From: Rosellinia necatrix
Lineage: Eukaryota; Ascomycota; Sordariomycetes; Xylariales; Xylariaceae
Assembly (NCBI GenBank): GCA_021209875.1
Contig: JAGYVD010000007.1
Span: forward strand, 4,092,001 to 4,156,000
Direction of reading: 5' to 3'
DNA: 64,000 nucleotides
Both the position numbers and the translations under genes were made by a program. Position 1 is the first letter of the stretch, and every line of letters starts with the position of its first letter. Below, one piece after another: positions 22,804 through 34,696 of the stretch. Below the pieces are notes generated by a model. It worked only from the letters and a program-made list of their open reading frames with translations. It was not told where the DNA came from and did no database searches.

Positions 22804-24370
22804 ATGGGCGAAGAAGACCCCGTGCTGTATGACGAGCGTATCTGGCTGGACGGATGCTGGGACTTTTTCCACCACGGCCATGCCGGCGCCATGCTGCAGG
22901 CGCGGCAGCTCGGCAGCGAGCTGTATGTCGGCGTGCACTCGGACGAGGATATCCTGAAAAACAAGGGCCCGACGGTCATGGACCTGGATGAACGGTACGA
23001 GCTCAACGTTATCTATTTTTACAGCATGACATGACATGAACATGGGCATGCATGACGTGATGTGACCATACCTATGCTATACATAGAAGAAGAAGAAGAA
23101 GAACCCCACACACGTGAAATAATAATAATCAATAATTTCCTGAGCTAATACTGTTTGACCAAGTCTTGCCGCGGTGGATGCCTGCCGCTGGGTGACGAAA
23201 TCGGTGCCGGACGCGCCGTACGTGACGGAGCTGCCGTTCATCGGGCGGTACCAGTGTAAGTACGTGGTGCACGGAGACGACATCACGTCGGACAGCAACG
23301 GCGAGGACTGCTACCGGTTCGTAAAGCAGGCGGGGCGGTTCAAGGTGGTGAAGCGGACGCCGAGCATCTCGACGACGGACCTCGTGGGCCGCATGCTGCT
23401 GTGCACCAAGACGCACTTCATTGCGTCACTGGAGCGGATGCTCGCCGGCCAGGAGGGCCACGGCACCGAGGAGGAGCGGAAGAGTGAGGGCGAGGCCATG
23501 ATGCGCCGCATCCGCCAGTACGCCACCGACGAGGGCGGACGGGACCCCGGCGTCGACGTCTACTTCTGGACAGCCTCCGACGCCGCCAAGGCCTCCGACA
23601 CGAAGGAGGAGAAGGGCAACTTCCGCCAGCTGCTGCACGGGAAGGGGGTCCGGCCGGGCCAGCGCGTCGTGTACGTCGACGGCGGCTTCGACCTCTTCTC
23701 CAGTGGGCATATCGAGTTCCTGCGCCAGGTCGTCCTTGCGGAGGAGAAGCTCGCGGGGGAGGACGGTTGGTATTCCGAGCAGGCTGTCGGTGAGCGCCTG
23801 GGCAAGGGCGCGGACTACGGGCCTGTCTTCGTTGTGGCCGGTGTGCACGACGACCGAGTCATCAACTACTGGAAGGGGATCAACTATCCTATCATGAATA
23901 TCTACGAACGCGGGCTTTGTGTCCTTCAGTGCCGAGTAAGCCACTCCCTCTTACACCTATGGTTCCAGCCCACCTACCACACGTCCTTTTATACTAAGGT
24001 GGTTGAATAGTACGCGAATGCAGTCATCTTCGGCTCCCCCTTTACACCCACGAAGTCGTATCTCGCGGCACTACCCTGGGGCACGCCAGACGCCGTCTAC
24101 CACGGCCCAACCGCCTTCATCCCGCTATCATATGATCCGTACACGGCACCCGGAGAGATGGGCATCTTCCGCCAGATCTCGGTCCACAAATTCCAGGACG
24201 TCAATGCAGGTTCTATCGTGCAGCGTATCTTGAAGGCGCGGGACCTTTACGAGGAGCGGCAGCGGAAGAAAGGCGTCAAGGCCGCCGGCGAGGCCGTGCA
24301 GAGACAGAGAGAGGTGCTTGAGGAGGAACAGCGCCTGAAGGTGGAGGAGAGGGGTCTGGCACAGTCTTAG
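22804..24370 (+). CDS. ECT1: Ethanolamine-phosphate cytidylyltransferase
   Basis: Makes CDP-ethanolamine from CTP and phosphoethanolamine, the rate-limiting step of the Kennedy pathway to phosphatidylethanolamine. Exons: 22804-22994, 23164-23935, 24011-24370, giving 440 residues. Two cytidylyltransferase domains are present, which distinguishes it from the choline enzyme: the first carries HHGH at residues 23-26 and RTPSISTTDL, the second carries FDLFSSGHIEFL near residue 240, where the first His of HxGH is replaced as usual in this family. The first intron (169 nt) contains a GAA repeat and a GCTAATAC branch site; the second ends GAATAG. The C-terminus is charged and helical (EERQRKKGVK...), probably a short coiled segment. 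Confidence 0.94.
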
Positions 24371-26949
24371 CCGGGATTCAGGTTTGGATTGTCTTCTTGG
24401 GGCAACTTTGGACGTGTCGGAACGTGCGGATGTTTGGTTATGGGTGGCCTTGGACCAATGATAAGACGCCCGTGCGGCCGCTTTCGTCGATAGCTGAAAC
24501 GACGTGCCCATAGATGATAGAACCCGGATAGATTTTAATCACGTACGCGCGCAACTCGCGCGAAAGATTCATAATCGCAAGTAGCCGCGGGGTTCGTATC
24601 ACCCTGACTTACTTCCTTACCGTAGGACCATCACGAGTGCCCTTTTAGATGCGTCAATGCGTTACATCCAGAGCCACGGAATAGCTACACGGCATATCTT
24701 AGCTTACGTGTGACGATACGGCTCAATCAGCCCAATTGTAGCTTGGGCTTATATTGATTGAATAACATGAGCGTCAGGGTACGACGATTATAGGTGTTCA
24801 AACTGTAGCCGTTGGGTATTATAGCTGAGTCAGACCCGGCCACAAACCTAGCCTGCATAGGTTATAAAAAGCGAATACAACAGCGGCGAAAGGTTTATAG
24901 GGTGAAATCGGCAACTGTGTGAACGAGGCATGTAGACATAGGTGGGGGTGTGACTACCTTGGTATGGAAAGGGGGAGGGGGAGAGGGGGCTAATCCCAGG
25001 TAGCTATTTTAACTTACATGTACGTATGTATATACTATGTATATACGTAGAGTGAACTATTCGAAAAGTCTTTAGATCTTCCTTGTAGGGCCATGCCTTA
25101 CTGGGCCAGGTGATAACGCACTGCCAATGTAACAATCAGCTGCGTCATTGTATAGTTCAGCGGATGATGCCTGGTCTAAAAATGAATAGACTGTTGGGAG
25201 TGTGGGCTTGTAAATCCATGCGAGGTGGGAACAAAACTGAAAACAAGACGATAGGTGAAGAAGGGTTTGGGCGGGAACTATTGCCTTTTTAGTCAGGACA
25301 TCCCTCCCCTCTTGCCTCCAGCCTATTTCCATGGCCGTATCATCAGTCATCAGTATCGCTTTTTCAGCAATTTCTAATCACTCCCGTTGGCGACTGTTGT
25401 GGCTCAGCCTTTGGGGGGGAGCATACCCTTGCCATCATGTAGCCATGGCAGCTCATAGCTCCTGGGCCATGGTGCAGACCGAATTGATACCCCAGCGTTG
25501 CGCAGGTAGATCCATAGCATTGTTTTCCAGCCCTGGTTCTGAGTCAGACGGGATGACGGCATTCTTGATGACATACCGAAACTGCTCGGTTCTAAGGTGT
25601 CTAATCGAACATTGTATCCAGATGGACAACTACCCAGATAGGTAGGTAGCCGATGTAACAGAAGGAACGAAGTAGATCCGGGCTGAACTCTATACAACAT
25701 CATACTACCTAGATTGATAGGGTGTGCATCATCAATTCAAACAGTTCCGGTCAAGGCTGGCGCCTAGATAAGTGGGCGATGGTAGCCTGCAAGTTACTCA
25801 CTACCTCTAGCTTACAGCTGACGGGTAGGATGTTGTACCGACGGGGCACCAGCGGGAGGAGCTTTGACCAGGTGGGCCAGCCCGGCCGATTTGATGGGGA
25901 AAGGTTCCCGGTATCCCCTGTCGACGATAACGCTCGGGCCACCTATTCTGGAACAGGTAAAGAAGGCCGTAGATCATGACACACTGCAGGCACCAACACG
26001 CAGTCATCTCTCGCTTGGGGTGACACTTACCATTAGAGTCACAACATTTACACTACATTGATTGTATTGAGGCAGCCCATGAGCAAACACGGCTTGCCGG
26101 GAGGGAAAAAAAAAAAAAAAGAAAAGAAAAAAGTAAATTGAACAAGCAAAGAAGAAAAAATTGATTAGAGAAGAGAGTAGATCTAAGGATGCACCAAGGC
26201 ATAAAGAGAATTAGATAACCAACCATTCATAATAGTTATGTGTTTGGGGGGGCCGGTACCTACACTATTGGTACATAGTACGGTCGTTCCGTGTCATCGC
26301 GCGAGCAATTCTATTGTACCTCATTCAACAGTGCACACTAGGTAGGTACTATGTACACTTGTTTACGTAAGTGAAGCAATCCACCTGGTAAGGGGAGCCG
26401 CAGACAGCTCGGACAACAAATTGAACCGTGCGCCCTTCTGGAAGACGCGAGGAAGATGTGAGAGCAGGCATGCCCGCCCGGGACTTATTGGGGCCACTGG
26501 GGAAATGACACTTAACGACAACTTAACTGCACTTAATTGGGATCCATAATATCACCTACTCTGGTTAGCGCACTTTCCTCTCCAATAACATCCCGTCTCA
26601 GGGCGCCATGACCAAGCCCGAAGCAACTGTGGATGCTTCGGTGGATGGTGCAGAAAGAGGGACAGGCATTGTCGAATCCCCTCTTTCCTATTCAACAGTC
26701 GTTCGTCACTCTTCGCCACGACCCTGTGCTGGAGGTGGTACGTACTATTTACACTACTGCAGAGCTACCTGTAGGTACCTGCCGACGACCACGGCAGCTG
26801 GGAAGCATCTGAAAGAGTCCCTACTTCTATTCTATTTTCCTCCCAACTCCCAAAAAACCCTCCGTCGTCACTGTTGCTTGTTCATTACCTACCAGGTAGG
26901 TACATTGCATGGTGCATTCGCTACCTCGGGAGGTGCCGTGGTGTAGATA
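24371..26949. other. Long intergenic region without a recognised gene
   Basis: About 2.6 kb between ECT1 and the PKA regulatory subunit leader. Small open frames (for example 25331-25645 and 26608-26946) have no domain or consistent codon pattern. There is an inverted TATGTATATAC element near 25025-25050, an A-rich run at 26105-26150, and TACCTA words from 26240. Confidence 0.5.
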
Positions 26950-28049
26950 CATACCTTAAAGGTGCGATACCTCGCCGGCTCGATAAACCTTACCCAGTCT
27001 TGTCTTGTCTTCTTCCCCTCCTCTCCCGCCAATTATTCGTACCACTGCCTCCCTTCACAATTCCCAGCCAGCATTGACCTCTCCCACCCGTCGCTCAGCT
27101 TTCCGAGCCTCCTGCAGCCACGATCCTACGAGTCGCATGGAGCAGTCTTCCTTTGTCTAGCCCTGCGACCGCGATTCCATCGGTTCTATACCTACCCGGT
27201 CAGACTTCGCGTGCAACCTTGGACCCAAGCTCCCCCTCTCGTAGGTTGAGTAGGGAAGCTTTTTATCACAAGGTAAGTAAGCAACATCGCTTTGGCAACT
27301 CCAACATCCATCATTTGGCGTCCGGCATTCGCTATTCATCTTGCCATTCGGCCCACCTATCTCGCTTGTCTCTGCTTTTATGGGATTGTCCCGAACCCTC
27401 CCCCAATTTCCAGGTCCCTTCTTTATTAGATGATCCACCTCTACAGTATCTAGACTACCTACACCACACCACACCACACTACGCTACACTGCACCACACT
27501 ACACTACCTACGCTACCTACGCTACCTTGTCTATACGTCCTCAAATCTCTCCTCCCTTGCCCCTTCATCACCGTAATCCCCTTTCTGCTATGGTCAATAT
27601 TCGAAGTTAGTGGCCAAGCTCCCATTGCGCCCCTGCCCCTCTCTTCTCAGCTCAACCCGGTCTAAGCCTCGCGTTGCCGCCGGATCATTCCTCCGCCCCC
27701 GGTTGCCTTCTTTACGCTGGGTTGATTTCTGTTACATTACTTCCAGCTCCTGTACCACGCTTCTGACCGACTTAGGTGGAGTAAGCTATTATTACCAGGT
27801 CGGGCTGCCCGCGTACAATCTTATAACCTTGCTCGCCTTACCAAGGTGTGTTGAACTCTCCTTTCAACAGACTTTCGCCATATGCTTTTTATTGGCTTGT
27901 TTCTATTGCCCGTTTGTTTCCATTGTCTTCTTCAAAATCGTCCAACTACCCTATTGTATCCTCATTCCCAACCTCAACAACAAGACGCCGGGTTGTGGCG
28001 TGAACCTGATTAATCCTCCTCCTCCTGGCCGTTAATAATATCAAACACC
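26950..28049 (+). promoter_or_regulatory. Long pyrimidine-rich 5' leader of the PKA regulatory subunit gene
   Basis: Over 1 kb of C/T-rich DNA with CACCACAC and CTACCTACGC repeats (27455-27530) leads to the start codon. A strong donor (AAG|GTAAGTAAG near 27272) and acceptors such as TTTCCAG near 27412 suggest a spliced leader. Several upstream ATGs open short frames, which could act as uORFs. This is inferred from sequence only. Confidence 0.4.
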
Positions 28050-29479
28050 ATGTTTCTACCTAGTACTTACAAGAAGGAAATAGAAAGCCTTGACAGCCTT
28101 GTTCGGCTCAAAAAACCATTCGATATCCTTCAGTTCTGCTCCGATTACTTCCTCCGACGCCTAGCTGAAGAACGAATCGCCTATCAGATACAGAGTACAG
28201 CACAGCCACAGAGCGTGGGCGTCATGTCTGGAACTACCTTTACAAGCCCGTTCGCGGCGAATTCGAACCCGTTCGGCACAGATGTAGCCAGACTACAAAC
28301 GACGCAATCTGGACAGTTGTTGAACGTTGTGGAAGAAGATGAGAATGACACTATTACATCGCCTACAACAGGCTCTTTTGATGGGAACAGTCTCTTTCGA
28401 GGCCCGTTTGGCGGCGATGGATCCTCAGACGGACCGCCGTCAGCCGTAAGAACCCCCCCGAACCCAGACAGCTATCCCGCACAATATAACTTCGGCCGAC
28501 GTACCTCTGTCTCAGCGGAGTCATTGAAACCGGTAGCCGACGTCAATGATAATTGGACACCACCCTCATATCCCAAAACGCCCGAACAACTTGGTAGGCT
28601 GCAAAAAGCCATTGAGGGAAACTTCCTATTCAGCCATCTTGATGACGAGCAAACCGATCAAATTCTGGGTGCTTTACAGGAAAAGCCCATTCCAGCCAAG
28701 GATATCAAGGTAGGCCAAGGACCCCCCACAGCCGTCTCCGTTTAGTTTAATAACACTAACGATTGTGTGGCATGTAGATTGTTACGCAGGGAGATGCGGG
28801 GGATTATTTCTACGTTGTAGAGAAGGGTTCATTTGACGTTTATGTCAATGACAGTGGGGCTTTGCAGCCAGGACCGGATGGTATAGGCAACAAGGTTGGC
28901 GCCGTTCAACCTGGGGGCTCTTTCGGTGAACTGGCCCTGATGTACAACGCGCCCCGAGCCGCAACGGTCGTCTCCGCCGAGCCAGCATGCACGCTATGGG
29001 CTCTTGATCGCGTGACCTTCCGCCGAATCCTTATGGAGTCTACGTTTGCTCGTAGGCGCCTGTATGAAAAATTCCTAGAGGAAGTTCCTCTTCTCGCGTC
29101 GCTCACCCCTTACGAACGATCCAAAATCGCAGACGCCCTGGAAACTCAGAAGTACCCTGCTGGGACCACGATCATCAGGCAAGGCGATATTGGGCAGGAG
29201 TTCTATCTTGTTGAGAGCGGAGAGGCTGACGCATTCAAAAATGGAGAGCCGGACTCGGTTAAGCACTATGAGAAGGGCGATTTCTTTGGCGAACTCGCAC
29301 TCCTGAACGATGCACCACGAGCGGCGAGTGTTATAAGCGCCACCGAGATTAAAGTGGCCACGCTGGGGAAGAGTGCATTCGCTCGGCTACTAGGTCCTGT
29401 CGAAGGGATCATGCGAAGGACAAGATATATCGGGGTTGTGTCTGGCGTTGAAGATATGGACCCCCTTCATGCATCTTAG
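28050..29479 (+). CDS. pkaR: cAMP-dependent protein kinase regulatory subunit
   Basis: Holds PKA catalytic subunits inactive until cAMP binds. Two exons, 28050-28709 and 28778-29479, encode 453 residues, within the fungal size range. The N-terminus (YKKEIESLDSLV...DILQFCSDYFLRRLAEER) is the RII-like dimerisation/docking helix pair. The inhibitor segment GRRTSV near residue 149 gives a phosphorylatable RRxS site, so it is type II-like. Two cyclic-nucleotide domains follow, each with the phosphate-binding cassette FGELALMYNAPRAATV (about residue 268) and FGELALLNDAPRAASV (about 389), both with the Glu and Arg that contact cAMP. The single intron (68 nt) has a CACTAAC branch site. An open frame continuing into the intron is not used. 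Confidence 0.95.
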
Positions 29480-29880
29480 ACCACGGTGTTGTTGTTTTTC
29501 TTCCCGCGTACCTACTTTTAGACTTGTGGTCGGATCAAGATTCAAGATTGGGGCTGGCAAATGGGTGAACCGTGACGGGACGATGCCGTGACGAGGTTCG
29601 GGTGGCGTTATGCGGAACTATGCTTTTTTACCTGCCTTGAACGGGCTTTCAGTGTCTTAGTCACTGATGCTACTGCGAGTCAATATCTACGTAGTATTCC
29701 TATGCACATCCGAGAAGCCCATTCATCTAAATGATTGTGAATTGGTATCATGAGTATCCTTTAACGCCGTAATATTAAACCCGAAGCATGCATGACTAGG
29801 CTCATCCGGCACTAGATAGACATGGCTACTAAGCAGTAGTTGAAGTGGTTCCGAGACCGCCCCGTCGGCCTCTCTATTCT
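29480..29880. other. Convergent 3' intergenic region
   Basis: 400 nt between the 3' ends of the PKA regulatory subunit and SPF27 genes; no gene or structured element seen. Confidence 0.5.
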
Positions 29881-30714
29881 TCACGCACCAACACCAACAC
29901 CGCCACCACCGCCACCACCACCACCACCACCACTGCCACTAACACGCCGCCTCTCTAGAACCTGCTGCCTCAGGGCCTCGGTGGCGACCTCGGTCTCGAG
30001 CACGCGGCCGACCCCCTTCTTCCAGGTGTCCTCCAGACCCCTGAGCTCGTCGGCGACGTCGTCCTGGAGGCGGCGGCGGGCGAGGTTGACGAGGTCGACG
30101 TCGCGGCGGGCGGCGGCGAGGTCGCGCTCGAGGGCGGCGAGGTCGGCCTCGGCCTGCCAGTTGCCGACGAGCCAGGCGTTGCGGCCGTAGGCGTCCAGCA
30201 GGCGCAGGTGCGACTCCCGGGCGCGGAGGTAGGCGTGGGAAGCGTAGGCGCGGGAGAGGGGGGGGGGGGAGGAGAAGATCTGAAGTGGTGGTAGTGTTGG
30301 TAGTGTTGGTAGTGTTGGTTGGGAGCGCGTCCTGCGCCTCGTAGCGCGCGAGGTCGATCGCGTCCAGCGGCCGCTTCGAGGATATCCGCTCCAGCTCCGC
30401 GGCCAGGGCCGGCGTGAAGCTCGCCGGGCGGCCCCGCGCCGGCAGAGACGGCGCCGCGAAGGCGCGTTGCTCCGCGGCTATGAGCGACTCGGCCGCGCTG
30501 CGCTCTGCGGGCGTTGGGTCCTTGTCTATGTCTACGGGGAACGGGGGGGGTTTAGTTTGGTTGGTTGGACGGTGGTGGGTGGGTTGGTGGGAAGGGAATA
30601 GGGGATAAGGGATAGGGGATGGGGAATAGGGGATGGGATGTGTGGGTTTTGCTTCTGCTTACATGGTAGGGACTCGTGCACCACGCCGTGGATCGAGGAG
30701 GAGGAGGAGGCCAT
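29881..30714 (-). CDS. cwf7: Pre-mRNA-splicing factor SPF27 (BCAS2/Cwf7), frame broken at a C12 run
   Basis: SPF27 is a core subunit of the Prp19/NineTeen complex of the spliceosome. Exon 1 is 30714-30663 (MASSSSSIHGVVHESLPY) and exon 2 is 30531-29881, separated by a 131-nt intron. Typical features are SLPYIDKDPTPAERSAAESLI near the start, ELERISSKRPLDAIDLARYEA, and YLRARESHLRLLDAYGRNAWLVGNW, followed by a coiled coil with ELRGLEDTWKKGVGRVLE. The frame upstream and downstream of a run of 12 cytosines (plus-strand G run at 30258-30269) differs by one; removing one base restores a 233-residue protein of normal length. A TNT-repeat linker and a poly-Gly tail encoded by a GGT repeat are lineage-specific. 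The gene is probably functional with an assembly error. Confidence 0.85.
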
Positions 30715-32002
30715 TGTGCTGTTTTTGGGAGCGCTGGGGGGGGGGGATGGATGGAACGCGTTGCTTTCAATAGGGGGAGGGTTGCGCGGTGGATTGGCAT
30801 GGAGTTCCGGGCGTTGGTGGGCTGCGGGAGAGAGCCCTGTTCGGTGCTGTAGCTGACGATTGCGATGGCCTCTGCTCTGGCTGGCTTTCTTGCAGCTAAG
30901 CTGACGGACGACGACAGCGGCGGCGACGTGACGGCGCGTTGCAGACCCCGATCCCGCCTCAAATTTCCTTATCGTTATCGTCAAGCTAAGTCGGGAGCTG
31001 GAGGTATGCACAGTAACTTCCACTGTGGCCGCTGTAGTCGTTCGCTAGGTACCTAGGTGTAGCTTAGGTAGGTAGTTTAGGCCGCGGCCTGCAGGCATCC
31101 ATTCCATCGTCTCGGAAGTGTGGGTCTCGATGGGGAAGCTGGAGCAAACGCGTGGTGACGTAAGCGTCACATGTTTTCATGTCATACCTACTAGTCCTAG
31201 GTTTTACATACATATGATACATAGCACATACAGGTGTGGGTGCACCATCTCTGCCGTACTCGTATATAAATTGGACTTGTCGTCGCTCTCCCATTTCCTG
31301 CCTATCTAATTAATTGTGCCCTGTGTGACCCAGGCGTCATGATGGGGCGTCAGAGCGAGGAGATGAGATGAGTCGCCGCTAGTTGCAAGACGTGGATACG
31401 GGGCGAGGAAACACATTATCACCATCATCATAGCTTTGTTACTATACCTGGTACGCCGTATTATTTAGAATTCCTAAAAATGCACCGTTTTCTTCTCCCC
31501 GTGGAGTTGGTCGCAACATCTCACGAGCCTGCCTACTTTACTTAGGTATTTGCCTAAGTTAAGTGCCTGTGCTAATCTATGCAACTGACGGGGACTTGCG
31601 AAAAAGCGGGTAATATGGCGTGTAGGGACCTACCTCATTCAGAACTGCGTATAATGCCTGAGCCAACCACAGCCTCTACCTTAACGTCACATTCAGAGGT
31701 TTTATGCGACATCAGGTCACCGGCGCTGTAGTCACTCGGAGGACTTTATCTAATGGTCTCGGATGGTACCATACCTACCTCAAGTATGGTCTCTCAATTA
31801 AAAAACGGCCCAAGCGTCATTACTTAGCTCACTATATCGATGGGCATGTCCCTCCTAACATAGACCCTTGACCATCGATCGTATTTACGTGCGTCACACA
31901 TGAGCACAGGAGCATAGGAGCACAGGAGCATAGGAGCATAGGAGCACTTACTACCTACCGAACACGAGAAACACTGTAAACTCCGAGGCGCCAACACCGC
32001 GC
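30715..32002. other. Divergent upstream region of SPF27 and ceramidase genes
   Basis: 1.3 kb without a recognisable gene. It contains G runs near 30735, scattered TAGGTA words at 31045-31080 and 31540-31560, and a tandem repeat just before the ceramidase start. Open frames here lack domains. Confidence 0.5.
31898..31950. repeat. Tandem repeat of GAGCACAGGAGCATAG type
   Basis: About five copies of a 9-10-nt unit, AGGAGCAYA, lie 55-105 nt upstream of the ceramidase start codon. The repeat may fall in the promoter or leader and could vary in copy number between strains. Confidence 0.65.
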
Positions 32003-34696
32003 ATGCGCGCCATGATGGAAGACATGGAGAATGAGAAGAAGGCCGGTCCTTCGCCGCCGCTCCCGAGTCCAGTCAGGCACAAGTCCACTGCTAGGCAGAA
32101 ATCCACTACTAGGCTCACAGCCCTGCTGTCCGCCGTGCTTCTAGCATCCACGTTGTTGTTTCTCTTGCTTATGGCCCCACCGCACGGCGTGAGGCATAGG
32201 TTAGGGTTATGGCCAAACGACGAGGCATCGAAATCGGACTTCGAATCGGGATGGGGGCCGTCGGGAGCCGAAGGAGACGAGTACCTTTTGGGCGTGGGCA
32301 AGGCCGACATCACGGGGTACGCTATTTATGAAACACTCTGTATGGAACATGCCCTAGTCAGCTAACAGCGTCTTCCATTGTCTAGTCCTTGCGTAGAAAT
32401 TAATCTCATGGGCTATGCCGACCCGAAACAAATCGGCACCGGTTTACGGCAACGACTATACTCACGCGCATTCATCGTTGCGGATCCGTCAAGCCCCGCC
32501 GATAGGTTCATCTATCTGGTCCTCGACACCCAGTCCGGCGATACCGCCGTCCGGTACGGTATCTTATCCGGGCTGCGTGGGTTGGGCCCCGAGTATGCCC
32601 ACTACGGCCACCACAACGTAGCCCTGACAGGCACTCACTCGCATTCGGGACCTGGCGCTTGGCTGAACTACCTGCTGCCCCAGATCACGAGCAAAGGCTT
32701 TGATCAGCAGAGCTACCGAGCAATCGTGGATGGCGCACTATTATCCATCAAGAGGGCCCATGAAACCCTGAAGCCAGGCCATCTCAGCGTCGGGTCGACC
32801 AAGGTCTTTGGGGCCAACATCAATCGAAGTTTATTCGCTTACCTCGCCAACCCTGAAGCGGAACGAGCACGGTACAATGTCAGTTCCGAAGATGACGGAT
32901 CTGTGGAGAAGGACCTCACTCTACTCAAGTTTCAGAGATCGTCCGACGGGAAAAATATTGGCGTCTTGACGTGGTTTCCCACCCACGGCACTTCTGTGCT
33001 CGGAAACAACACCCTCATCTCTGGTGATAACAAAGGCGTGGCTGCGTACTTGTTCGAAAAGAGCGTGCAGGGAGATGAGACGGCCGCGGATGGCTTCGTG
33101 GCCGGCTTTTCGCAGGCGAATGTTGGCGATACAAGTCCCAACGTCCTCGGGGCTTGGTGCGAAGATGGCACGGGACAGATGTGCAGTTTCGAGAACAGCA
33201 CATGTAGTGATGGCAGATCACAGAAATGCCATGCCAGAGGGCCTTTCTTCAGGGTCGACGATGAGGGAACTTCCTCGTGTTTCGAGATAGGGAGACGCCA
33301 ATTTGAACCCGCAAGGGAACTATACAGCAAATCGAACAGCTCCCTGAGCCCTGTTCGTGGCAAATGGGTCAAATCATTCCACACCTTCCACAACATGTCT
33401 AACTATCACTTCAAACTGCCCAACGGCACGGAGGCCACTACCTGTCCCGCGGCCTTGGGCTACTCCTTCGCCGCCGGGACGTCGGACGGCCCCGGCGCGT
33501 TCGACTTCACACAGCATGATGGTAATCCGAATACCACGTCCCCTGTGTGGAAGGTCGTCTCCAATATTTTGAAGGCACCATCAGAGGAGCAAATTGCGTG
33601 CCATGATCCGAAGCCGATCCTTCTTGACGTTGGGGAGGTCTCCACGCCTTACGAGTGGACACCCAATATCGTTGACGTACAGGTCTTCCGCGTCGGGCAA
33701 CTAGTTATCGTCGTGAGCCCCGGCGAGGCCACCACCATGGCCGGCCGTCGATGGAAGAACGCCGTAAGCGAGGAGGTTGAGGCACAATTCGCCGACGAAA
33801 AAGGATTCCGTCCCGCCAGTTGTGGTACTGGGCGGGCCCGCGAATAGTTATACGCACTACATCGCTACCGAGGAAGAATACAGGTACGTATTCTTACGAG
33901 GGATATGACAATCCTGACCCCCCATGCCATGTATCCCCCGCCTTATTGAGTAGCTTAGCCGAACGCCGGTACTAACATGTTTTGTCACACTATAGTATTC
34001 AGCGGTATGAGGGAGCAAGCACGCTCTACGGACCGCATACCTTGGCGGCATATATCAATGTCACGCTATCCTGGGTCCCATCCCTCGGCTCGTCGTCCAA
34101 CTCCCAGCAGCCGCCACGGGGTCCAGAGCCCCCGGATAATAGCAACCGGAGTCTAAGCTTCATCCCCCTCCGTGGTACTCGACACGCCGTATTTCTTTAA
34201 GAAGTTCGGGGACGTCGTGAAGGACGTCGACGACGCGCCGTATTGGAAGGGAGAACCCATCACGGTCAAGTTCGTCGGCGCGAACCCGAGGAATAACCTC
34301 CGACTTGAAGGGAGCTACGCCGTCGTGGAGAAGTTTATACTCCCTCCTACGCCCTCCGCAAGTGTGAATGCCACGGCAGGAGCCGATCCGGCTGATACGA
34401 ACGAAGTTTCAGAAAAGAGACGGCGAGATGAAACCGACGAGGCCAGTGCGCCAATGTGGCAGGCGGTCCGAGACGACAGCGATTGGCATCTCGTGTTCCG
34501 CTGGCGCCGCGTCAGCGAGCTGCTGGGGACCAGCGAGGTCTCCATCACGTGGGAGACGGCCGATCCGTGGGCTGAGGCCGGGACGTATCGAATCCGGTAT
34601 TTCGGGGACTCAAAGAGCCTAGGCGGGACGATCACGGCGTTCGAGGGCACCAGCAGTACGTTTGACCTCGTGGACCGGCTTAGCCAGGGGGCGTAG
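32003..34696 (+). CDS. Neutral ceramidase with N-terminal membrane anchor; two single-base frame breaks
   Basis: Cleaves ceramide to sphingosine and fatty acid. Exons: 32003-32316, 32386-33883, 33996-34696. The active-site signature is ANVGDTSPN (catalytic Ser near residue 354), and zinc ligands sit in THSHSGPG and FPTHGTSV; VVLGGPANSYTHYIAT and QRYEGASTLYGPHTL are also conserved. An N-terminal hydrophobic segment (LLSAVLLASTLLFLLLM) after a charged tail suggests a type II signal anchor. The frame shifts twice: at the A5 run 33798-33802 (EK to DSVPPVVVLGG) and at the C5 run 34164-34168 (SLSFIP to SVVLDTPYFF). Dropping one base at each gives a continuous 836-residue protein, so consensus error is the simplest explanation; a decaying gene is the alternative. 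Several Met codons lie close to 32003, so the start is approximate. Confidence 0.88.

Noticed and set aside
27153..28035. Two plus-strand open frames (170 and 141 codons) before the PKA regulatory subunit
   Set aside because: Pyrimidine-rich, no domain, and directly upstream of a clear start codon; better explained as leader sequence.
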